Of a DNA stretch of 64,000 nt, positions 57,573 through 64,000 are shown in pieces. The notes beneath the pieces were generated by a model. The model did no database searches, had not been told where the DNA came from, and saw only the letters and a program-made list of their open reading frames with translations. The stretch is from an uncultured Clostridia bacterium (GTDB taxonomy: Bacteria > Bacillota > Clostridia > Oscillospirales > Ruminococcaceae). Numbering within the stretch: the stretch's first letter is position 1; each line of letters begins with the position of its first letter. The translations under genes were made by a program, and so were the position numbers. The stretch is from assembly GCA_948473085.1 (NCBI GenBank), contig CAOKWH010000004.1, positions 1 through 64,000 of the forward strand, in the 5' to 3' direction.

Positions 57573-58808
57573 ATGGAGTTTTCACCGTTTTCACCCAAGC
57601 AGTATATGGCCATGTCCTGGTGGACAGACAAAAGCCCGTACCGGGATTTTGATGCCCTGGTCTGCGATGGCAGCATCCGGGCTGGAAAGTCTCTGGCGAT
57701 GGTGATCGGGTTTGTGAGCTGGGCAATGGACCGCTTTGACGGCCAGGCCTTTGCACTGTGTGGCGTCTCCATTGGAGCTCTGCGCCGCAATGTGGTCAAG
57801 CTGGTGTATGAGGCGCTGGGGGATTTCTTCCTGATCCGGGAAAACAAAAGCGAGAACTTTCTGGAAATACAGGGGGAGAAAAGCACCAATCGCTTTTTCC
57901 TCTTTGGCGGCAAAGATGAGCGGTCGGCAGCCTTTATCCAGGGCATCACCCTGGCCGGTGTACTGTTTGACGAAGTGGCCCTGATGCCGGAGAGCTTTGT
58001 CAACCAGGCAGTGGGCCGGTGTTCGGTAGCGGGCAGCAAGCAATGGTTTAACTGCAACCCCGAGGGGCCAAACCACTGGTTTCTCAAATCCTGGATCAAG
58101 GAGCCAAAGGGCAGGAAGGTACTGCATCTGCATTTCACAATGGAAGATAACCTCAGCCTGACTGAGGAGATCCGCAGGCGGTATAAAAACGGGTTCAGCG
58201 GCATCTTCTACCAGCGTTTTATCCTGGGCCTTTGGGTCCTTTCGGATGGCGTGATCTATGACATGGTGACTGATGCCACATGCTACACCGATGACCAGCG
58301 GCCTGTTGACATGGTATGGAGATCCATGCGTACCATCGCCTGCGATTACGGCACTACGAATCCCTGCGTCTTTTTGGATATATATGACGATGGGGACATG
58401 ATCCGGGTGGATCGGGAGTACCGGTGGGACAGCAAGAAGAAGTCCCGCCAGAAAACCGACCAGGAGTATGCCGATGATCTGCTGGCTTTTATGGGAAAAG
58501 AACAATGCGCTGTCTTGGTGGACCCTTCAGCGGCGTCTTTTATCGCCGAGCTGAGGAATCGGGGGCTGCTGGTCAAAGCAGCTCAGAATGATGTGCTGGA
58601 CGGGATTCGTAAAACAGCTACGCTTTTCCAGCGCCGTCGGCTGCTTGTCAATCGGGGGTGCGAAGGTCTGCGGGAGGAGCTGGGTAGCTACCTGTGGGAT
58701 GAAAAGGCCAGCATCCGCGGCGAAGAGAAACCTGTCAAGCAGCACGACCACGCCCCGGACGCGCTACGGTACTATGTAAACAGCCTGCCCTCGTGGCGGT
58801 TTGAGTAA
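57573..58808 (+). CDS. terminase large subunit (PBSX-type)
   Basis: A 411-residue motor with Walker A CDGSIRAGKS (31-40), Walker B VLFDEVALM, and nuclease motifs ACDYGTTNPC, LVDPSAASFIAEL and QHDHAPDALRYYV. Homologous along its length to the terminase at 39775 in the left element. It packages DNA through the portal encoded next. Confidence 0.95.
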   Translation: MEFSPFSPKQYMAMSWWTDKSPYRDFDALVCDGSIRAGKSLAMVIGFVSWAMDRFDGQAFALCGVSIGALRRNVVKLVYEALGDFFLIRENKSENFLEIQGEKSTNRFFLFGGKDERSAAFIQGITLAGVLFDEVALMPESFVNQAVGRCSVAGSKQWFNCNPEGPNHWFLKSWIKEPKGRKVLHLHFTMEDNLSLTEEIRRRYKNGFSGIFYQRFILGLWVLSDGVIYDMVTDATCYTDDQRPVDMVWRSMRTIACDYGTTNPCVFLDIYDDGDMIRVDREYRWDSKKKSRQKTDQEYADDLLAFMGKEQCAVLVDPSAASFIAELRNRGLLVKAAQNDVLDGIRKTATLFQRRRLLVNRGCEGLREELGSYLWDEKASIRGEEKPVKQHDHAPDALRYYVNSLPSWRFE

Positions 58809-58820
58809 GGAGGTGAGAGC

Positions 58821-60593
58821 ATGTCCAGGAGAAACAAACAGAGACGGGCACCGGAGGGAAGCCAGCTTTCCACCCAGAGCCCGGCGGAAAATGTACGGGT
58901 AACAGACGAGTTTTCCAACCCACTTTTCCGTCTGGGGTTTGGCAGCCAGTCGCCGCTTGAGGCAACTGAGTATCCGCTCACACGCATGACCGAAAACTAT
59001 GCTCTTCTCAACTCGCTCTACCGCACCAACTGGATCGTCCAGAATGTGGTGAGCATTGTGCCGGAGGATATGACACGGGAATGGTTCACCCTCTCCGGGG
59101 CAGATATCTCCCCCGAGATGCAGGCGGACTTTGACCGGGTGCAGCGCACTACACAGCTGAAAGCCAAGGTGACCGACGGCCTTCGCTGGGGGCGGCTCTA
59201 TGGCGGCGCCGTAGGGCTGATCCTGATCCGTGGGCAGGAGGGCATCATGGACCAGCCGCTCGATCTGGAGAGCATTCTCCCCGGGAGCTTTGCCGGTCTG
59301 ATGATCCTGGACCGGTGGGTCGGGGTCGTGCCGGACAGTGAAACTGTATCGGACATTGGAGATCCGGACTTTGGCCTGCCGGCGTACTACCTCATCAATG
59401 ACCCGGGCACCCACCAGTTCTCCCTGCGGGTTCACCACAGCCGTGTGGTGCGATTCACCGGGCGGGATCTCCCGTATATCGAGCGGGTGGCCTGCATGTA
59501 CTGGGGCGAGAGCGAGATCGAGGCGCTCTATGCCGATGTAGTCAAACACGACAATGTCTCGGCCAATATGGCGGCCCTCACATTCCGGGCCAATGTGGAC
59601 ACAATGGAGATGGAAAACCTTGACCAGATCCTCTCCATCGGGAACGAGCAGGCAAAACGGAGGTTCTGGTCTGTCATGCAGGCGCAGAGCGTCATGCGTT
59701 CCAACTTTGGCATCCAGCTGGTGAACAAGGGTGACCAGATCCAGAACCATCAGTACACCTTCACTGGCCTGCGGGAAGTTTACGAGAGCATGTGCCTTAA
59801 CCTGGCAGGTTCGTCCCGGATTCCGATGACAAAACTGTTCGGACGGTCCGCAAGCGGGCTGAACGCCACAGGAGAGGGCGACCAGCGCAACTACAACGAC
59901 TATCTGGACAGCCAGAGGGAAAACAAGCTGCGCCCGGTGCTGGAACGGCTGCTGCCCGTCATGGCCATGTCTGCCTGGGGTGTGGTGCCGGAGGGGATCG
60001 AAGTGGCCTTCCCGCCGCTGTGGACGCCCACAGCCAAAGAAGTGGCCGAGATCGCTAAGGCCAAGACTGAGGCGATTGTCAGCGCCTATACCAACGGCCT
60101 GCTCAATGTGGATACCGCCCAGCGGGAACTCAAGAGCATGAGCGATGCGACCGGCCTCTACACCACACTGTCTGATGCAGAGATCGCCGCAAACGCCGGA
60201 AAGACTTACCAGGACGCTACAGCCCTGCGCGACCCGCTGATGGGGCTGGGATATGGTGACGGGGAAACAGTCTCTTTTGAGGGAGCCACACAGGATGCGG
60301 CAGTTCTGGATTACAACCCAAGCCAGCCAAGAGACAGGAATGGCCGGTGGACGAGCGGAAGCGGTGGTGGTACAATAAAGGGGACAAAGTACGCGCCGTC
60401 GCCGCAGCGGACAACTGGAGGTATCCGGCTGAGTTCAAGAACCTATGCAAGACTGACAGGTGTGTTGAATACCCGATATCCTGGGCTAAAAGCCGGGGAA
60501 ATTAGAACAATCCGAAGCGCAACACGGCAGTATACGGTGGAAGCAGATGGATATGGTGGGTTTAAGGCGTTATGGATCAGCCCAATAAAGTAA
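58821..60593 (+). CDS. portal protein (DUF1073/Acb1-N type) with a C-terminal effector-like extension
   Basis: A 590-residue protein. Residues ~30-490 are a portal of the DUF1073 type: NYALLNSLYRTNWIVQNVVS, LRWGRLYGGAVGLILI, RVVRFTGRDLPYIERVACM, FGRSASGLNATGEGDQRNYN. Residues ~497-590 are separate: linker NPSQPRDRNGRWTSGSGGG, then a small basic domain (RTYARLTGVLNTRYPGLKAG, SATRQYTVEADGYGGFKALW). Related phage portals carry an anti-CBASS Acb1 domain at this place, but this tail has no His, so it cannot be the 2H phosphoesterase. It looks like a toxin-type module; the next gene fits an immunity protein. Confidence 0.9.
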   Translation: MSRRNKQRRAPEGSQLSTQSPAENVRVTDEFSNPLFRLGFGSQSPLEATEYPLTRMTENYALLNSLYRTNWIVQNVVSIVPEDMTREWFTLSGADISPEMQADFDRVQRTTQLKAKVTDGLRWGRLYGGAVGLILIRGQEGIMDQPLDLESILPGSFAGLMILDRWVGVVPDSETVSDIGDPDFGLPAYYLINDPGTHQFSLRVHHSRVVRFTGRDLPYIERVACMYWGESEIEALYADVVKHDNVSANMAALTFRANVDTMEMENLDQILSIGNEQAKRRFWSVMQAQSVMRSNFGIQLVNKGDQIQNHQYTFTGLREVYESMCLNLAGSSRIPMTKLFGRSASGLNATGEGDQRNYNDYLDSQRENKLRPVLERLLPVMAMSAWGVVPEGIEVAFPPLWTPTAKEVAEIAKAKTEAIVSAYTNGLLNVDTAQRELKSMSDATGLYTTLSDAEIAANAGKTYQDATALRDPLMGLGYGDGETVSFEGATQDAAVLDYNPSQPRDRNGRWTSGSGGGTIKGTKYAPSPQRTTGGIRLSSRTYARLTGVLNTRYPGLKAGEIRTIRSATRQYTVEADGYGGFKALWISPIK

Positions 60594-60608
60594 ATGGAGG
60601 CTATCGAA

Positions 60609-60857
60609 ATGGAAGAAAAACTGCGAACTTTTCTTCAATATTATCTTGGCCAAGGAGAGCAAAAAAAGGATGTTGTCCAGGAGGACGATATCGAAATGCT
60701 TGTATATGGTGCCTGTATTGATGGCTCTGCACAAGACATCATAAACTATGGGACAGAACACCCGGAGGAGTCTTTTTGGGAGTTGCTGAAGCTGCTCAGG
60801 CCTGGGCTTTACGGAATCACTCAGGAAGAGCTTTTGCTTGATGATGAGGAGGACTGA
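60609..60857 (+). CDS. small acidic protein, candidate immunity partner of the portal extension
   Basis: An 82-residue, strongly acidic protein (QKKDVVQEDDIEMLVYGACI, HPEESFWELLKLLRPGLYGI, tail LLLDDEED). GGAGG nine bases before ATG 60609. It lies 15 bases after the portal stop. Size, charge and position match immunity proteins of contact or phage-borne toxins; direct evidence is lacking. Confidence 0.6.
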   Translation: MEEKLRTFLQYYLGQGEQKKDVVQEDDIEMLVYGACIDGSAQDIINYGTEHPEESFWELLKLLRPGLYGITQEELLLDDEED

Positions 60858-60859
60858 GC

Positions 60860-61216
60860 ATGTCGAAAGATGATTACTTTGTTCTGGTCTATAAGCTGCT
60901 GCGTTACCTGTACCGCTGCCTGAAGGAGGGCACTCCGGCGAGCTGGAGCATCGTTACCCCCAATACCGAGAGCTTCCCGGTATCGCAGCAGTATTTCGCC
61001 TATCTGCTCTCCCATCTGCTGGCCGACGGCTATATCGAGGGGATTGCGGAAATGAAAGCAATTGGCGCTCCGGTGCAGTTCAAGGAGACTACAGGGCTTG
61101 CCATCACACCCAAGGGGATCGCCTATCCGGAGGAGAATTCCACTATGAAGCGTGTGCAGGAGTTTCTGGGCCCGGCGGGAGAGATTGCCGGCATGGTGAT
61201 CTCCCGGTTTGCATGA
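60860..61216 (+). CDS. YjcQ-family phage protein
   Basis: A 118-residue winged-helix protein: VLVYKLLRYLYRCLKEGTPA, YFAYLLSHLLADGYIEGI, GLAITPKGIAYPEENSTMKR match YjcQ (PF09639). These are common in phage head operons and their role is unknown. It starts two bases after the preceding stop. Confidence 0.85.
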   Translation: MSKDDYFVLVYKLLRYLYRCLKEGTPASWSIVTPNTESFPVSQQYFAYLLSHLLADGYIEGIAEMKAIGAPVQFKETTGLAITPKGIAYPEENSTMKRVQEFLGPAGEIAGMVISRFA

Positions 61217-61220
61217 TACC

Positions 61221-62384
61221 ATGCCGGAACTGAAAAAAGTCTCCAACACAGAGGAGCTGGAAAAACTCATCGCCCTGTTCCTCAAGGCGGAGACCGATAT
61301 TATCAACGAGATCGGCCGTCTGCGGTCGATGGGCAATGTGGACTACCACGCGGTAGCCGCTCTAGAGCGGGTGCAGCGGATCCTGCACGGCCTTGAAAAT
61401 GACTGCTGGGACTATGTCCCGAAAATGGTGGAAAAGCAGTTCTATGTGCGTGTGCCGGAGGCCCGGTGCATCGCCGGCGAGACGGCGGAAAAGCATATAG
61501 CGGGCTACAAAAACGCCGCGGTGCTTACATCAGACCAGTATGCAGTGGTGGATAAACTGGTGCAGAACCTGATGGGGGAGATCACAGCTGCCAATGTCAC
61601 GGTCATGAGTACCCTGCAAAACGCGCTCATCGGGCGCCCGGAAGCGGATGTATACCGTCAGGCGGGACTGGAAGCAACAGCTTCCATGCAGGCGGCCGGG
61701 AAGGGCGCATACAAGGCGCTGCCGGAGTTCATCAAGGTATTGCGCCGGGAGGGCGTGACCGCCTTTGTGGACAAAGCGGGGCGCAGTTGGAGCCTGCACA
61801 CCTACGGGAGCATGGTGCTGCGTACCACCTCCCGGCAGGCAGAGGTGCTGGCGGGGCTGACCGCAGACCCGGAGCAGGATCTGTACCAGATCAGCAGCCA
61901 CGGCAGCACCTGCGCCATCTGCGCTCCGCTGGAGGGGCGGGTCTACTCCCGGAGCGGGAAAGATCCGGACTTTCCGCCGCTGGCCGCTGCCTTTGGCAAG
62001 GTGGATCCAGCCGGGCCGGATGATCTGGCGAACAGCTACCTGAACATTCACCCCAACTGCCTGCATGTGCTCCTGCCCTGGTCGCCGGCAGGCCGGACGG
62101 AAAAGGAGATCGAAAAAGTCAAGCGCTTTTCCTCGTTTCGCACCAATCCGCTCAGCATCGACCCGAGAACCCAAAAGCAGATTGATGCCTACCGCAAAAA
62201 AGAGGAAGCCCGTGCCAAGTGGCTGCGGGAATACCGGCAGTGGGAGCGCTACCGCATGACGCTGGGCGACAAGGTGCCCAGGACTTTCACCACATTCCAG
62301 AAGCACAAGCTGGCAAATGATGAGAAATACAAGGCATGGAAAAAACAGTACAGGGAGGCAGGCCGTGAAACCGGAAGTGATTGA
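61221..62384 (+). CDS. phage minor capsid protein (min_cap2/MuF-like)
   Basis: A 387-residue head morphogenesis protein. N-terminal helical region with KAETDIINEIGRLRSMGNVD; the conserved core DLYQISSHGSTCAICAPLEG and LNIHPNCLHVLLPWSP contains the Cys/His metal-binding pattern of minor capsid protein 2. The C terminus is basic and helical. It is likely to be ejected or internal to the head. ATG 61221 is chosen over TTG 61209. Confidence 0.88.
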   Translation: MPELKKVSNTEELEKLIALFLKAETDIINEIGRLRSMGNVDYHAVAALERVQRILHGLENDCWDYVPKMVEKQFYVRVPEARCIAGETAEKHIAGYKNAAVLTSDQYAVVDKLVQNLMGEITAANVTVMSTLQNALIGRPEADVYRQAGLEATASMQAAGKGAYKALPEFIKVLRREGVTAFVDKAGRSWSLHTYGSMVLRTTSRQAEVLAGLTADPEQDLYQISSHGSTCAICAPLEGRVYSRSGKDPDFPPLAAAFGKVDPAGPDDLANSYLNIHPNCLHVLLPWSPAGRTEKEIEKVKRFSSFRTNPLSIDPRTQKQIDAYRKKEEARAKWLREYRQWERYRMTLGDKVPRTFTTFQKHKLANDEKYKAWKKQYREAGRETGSD

Positions 62385-62493
62385 AGCAATTCAAAAAATT
62401 CTGTCCAAAGGCGACCGGGTAGAACTGATCCCTGGACCGGATGGGACAGTAAAGGTGATCCACATCAAAAGAAAAACAATCGTAGAAAAGTAG
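62365..62493 (+). CDS. small conserved phage protein
   Basis: A 42-residue protein from GTG 62365 (GGGAGG upstream): EVIEAIQKILSKGDRVELIP. Such tiny proteins often follow minor capsid genes in clostridial phages. It overlaps the preceding gene by 20 bases. Confidence 0.6.
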   Translation: MKPEVIEAIQKILSKGDRVELIPGPDGTVKVIHIKRKTIVEK

Positions 62494-62531
62494 ATCCCTG
62501 CCCTAAGCGTTGGGCGGGAAGGACCAAGCGG

Positions 62532-62576
62532 GGTTAACTATTCGGATTTTCCGAACAGTTGGCCCTTTTTCTTTTG
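62532..62576 (+). terminator. terminator-like hairpin in the head operon
   Basis: GGTTAACTATTCGGA and CCGAACAGTTGGCC pair across a TTTT loop, and CCCTTTTTCTTTT follows. It may partly reduce readthrough into downstream head genes. Confidence 0.65.
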
Positions 62577-62593
62577 CCCGGAGGTAAAACAAA

Positions 62594-62827
62594 ATGGACT
62601 ACAAGGCAGAGTACATCGAACTGCTCAAAAAAGCGCTGGCGGCAGAGACCGAAACGGTGCGCCTGTATACCGCCATCATGGCGATCGCGCCGGCATCGCA
62701 CATGGAGAAGTTTCTGGAGCTGAATGCTGACGAAACCGACCACCAGGCGATCATTGCCGATCTTCTGCTGGAGGCGGTAGCGGGCGAGAGCGCCGGCCAG
62801 GAAGAGCTTGTACCGGGGGTGGAGTAA
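62594..62827 (+). CDS. small ferritin-like helical phage protein
   Basis: A 77-residue helical protein, KKALAAETETVRLYTAIMAI then ADETDHQAIIADLLLEAVAG. The spaced E and ExxH-like residues look like half a ferritin-like fold; metal binding is only inferred. CCGGAGG precedes the ATG. Confidence 0.65.
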   Translation: MDYKAEYIELLKKALAAETETVRLYTAIMAIAPASHMEKFLELNADETDHQAIIADLLLEAVAGESAGQEELVPGVE

Positions 62828-64000
62828 ATGGCGATTGCTTACTTTGGAAGCCCAATCAGCCCCAATCAGATCGAGACGGCAGAGGGCTATCTCATCTGCA
62901 AAAATGTCCCCATCGCCCGAACCGGCAGCCAGAACTACCTGGCCCGGGAGATGGGCGTAGCAGATGCCGACCCGGAGGCAGTGATCCCGGTGATGCGATA
63001 CCCCGAAGATGTGTTCGCACCGGAGACCATCGCCTCCTTTGAGGGCAAGCCGGTCACCATGACCCACCCGCCGGAGGATGTGACCCCAGAAAACTGGGCT
63101 GCCTATGCCAAGGGGCATGTGCAAAATGTGCACCGGACAGGCGAGCACATCATGGCCGACCTGGTCATCACCGACCCGACGCTTATCGATCAGGTGCGCA
63201 GCGGGGCAATGCGACAGGTGTCCTGCGGCTATCGCTGCGATTATGCAGCGGACGCCGCTGGAGGATACCGCCAAAAACGGATCCGGGGCAACCATGTGGC
63301 CGTCGTCCCATTGGGCCGGGCCGGGGCTGCCGTATCAATACAAGACGCCGCCCCAGAGGCGGAGAAAGAGAGGAAGAGTATGAGCAAATTTTCCCACGCG
63401 ATCCTGACTGCCTTGGGAGTGGCAGCCCAGGAAGCAAGCCCGGAGGAGCTGAGCACCCTCGTGACTACCGCCCAGACTGCGCTGGACGCCGACCCCGCCG
63501 CACAGGCGCAGGAGGCAGCACCCGCAGCCGATGAGATGATGGTAGAGCTTGCCCCTAAGGGCGACGACCTCGGCAGCAAGCTGGATAAGGTCATCGCCAT
63601 GCTGGGCGAGCTGGCAAAAAAGAACGACCGGGAGGAAAAGATGGAGCGCAAGATGTCCGACGAGGGCGACCTGGAGGATCTCATCGAAAAGCTGACCGGA
63701 ACGGACGGTGAAGAGGCAGCCACTGTGACCGATACGGCAAAGGTTCCGGTCCCCGAGGCACGGGATGCCGCACTGCAGATCCTCAAAAATGTCCGCCCGG
63801 CCGTGGCTGCCATCAAGGACACCAAGGAGCGTGCCAGAGTGGTGGATGCCCTGCTCAAGTCGGTGCAGAGCGACACTATGACCGGCGTGCTGGGCGCAGT
63901 CACCAAGACCGCCAAAGCGAAGGCCAATGATGCCGCCACCGCCCAGCAGAAGTATGCCGAGCGCTGCCGTGAGGTAGAGTCGGCCTACGCCGCCCGCAAC
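62828..64000 (+). CDS. DUF2213-type prohead protease/scaffold protein (partial, runs off the window)
   Basis: An open frame from ATG 62828 with no stop before 64000, at least 391 residues. The N half (YLICKNVPIARTGSQNYLAR, VTMTHPPEDVTPENWAAYAK, RQVSCGYRCDYAADAAGGYR, NHVAVVPLGRAG) matches DUF2213 prohead proteins with His and Ser of a protease. The C half is acidic and helical (EDLIEKLTGTDGEEAATVTD) like a scaffold. The ATG follows the previous stop directly. Confidence 0.9.
   Translation, partial: MAIAYFGSPISPNQIETAEGYLICKNVPIARTGSQNYLAREMGVADADPEAVIPVMRYPEDVFAPETIASFEGKPVTMTHPPEDVTPENWAAYAKGHVQNVHRTGEHIMADLVITDPTLIDQVRSGAMRQVSCGYRCDYAADAAGGYRQKRIRGNHVAVVPLGRAGAAVSIQDAAPEAEKERKSMSKFSHAILTALGVAAQEASPEELSTLVTTAQTALDADPAAQAQEAAPAADEMMVELAPKGDDLGSKLDKVIAMLGELAKKNDREEKMERKMSDEGDLEDLIEKLTGTDGEEAATVTDTAKVPVPEARDAALQILKNVRPAVAAIKDTKERARVVDALLKSVQSDTMTGVLGAVTKTAKAKANDAATAQQKYAERCREVESAYAARN

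Larger units (their letters stand above)
41810..64000. mobile_element. temperate prophage with siphovirus-type head genes, right end beyond the window
   Basis: Integrase and repressor on minus, lysogeny switch, early/replication operon, toxin-antitoxin pair and head genes on plus, in typical temperate order. GC is lower and patchier than the host. Tail and lysis genes and attR must lie beyond 64000. The left edge is inferred from the integrase and the terminator palindrome. Confidence 0.85.

Noticed and set aside
61530..62306. Minus-strand frames over the minor capsid and DUF2213 genes (also 62534-63295, 63241-63939)
   Set aside because: They are shadows; the plus-strand proteins have clear phage head signatures and consecutive translational coupling.

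Overview
The window looks like a chromosome segment of a spore-forming, GC-rich gut Clostridia of the Oscillospiraceae/Ruminococcaceae type. The support is gene content (gpr and spoIIP sporulation genes beside rpsT, a CUT2-style ABC importer with Gram-positive lipoproteins, a FIST sensor), clean Firmicutes ribosome binding sites, sigma-A promoters and many intrinsic terminators. No rRNA gene was recognised, so the genus is inferred only.

Bases 1-19900 are mostly ordinary chromosome: an M20 amidohydrolase; a four-gene ABC importer (binding lipoprotein, double ATPase, two permeases) with a hairpin attenuator after the binding-protein gene; a pyruvate-kinase-C-like protein; an MscS channel; a frameshifted small membrane gene; a secreted FMN/FAD reductase; rpsT; gpr; a type II restriction-modification pair of lower GC inserted between gpr and spoIIP; then spoIIP and a FIST protein.

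Bases ~21876-41344 are a minus-strand phage-derived element. It encodes terminase, portal, protease, capsid, connectors, contractile sheath, tube, and baseplate hub, spike, gp25, J and I proteins. No tape-measure gene, integrase, repressor or replication gene was found in it. Downstream lies a duplicated and diversified lysis locus: two lectin-peptidase lysins with the same N-terminal half and different C-terminal halves, two near-identical holins, and five lipoprotein genes on the opposite strand, which also share leaders but differ in their mature domains. It reads as a domesticated contractile particle or gene-transfer-agent-like element with swappable lysin and lipoprotein cassettes.

Bases ~41525-41730 hold what looks like a remnant of a type I toxin-antitoxin pair. 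From ~41888 to the window end is a second, apparently complete temperate phage. It has a tyrosine integrase, a CI-like repressor and Cro-like switch with visible operators, an accessory two-gene minus-strand insert, a dense plus-strand early operon (HUH-type protein, C5 and N-type methyltransferases, dUTPase, RecU, many tiny zinc-ribbon or membrane proteins), a HigBA-like toxin-antitoxin pair, and a head operon (small and large terminase, portal, YjcQ, minor capsid, DUF2213 protein) that runs off the window. Its portal carries a ~95-residue C-terminal extension followed at once by a small acidic gene, an arrangement like a phage-borne toxin with its immunity protein.
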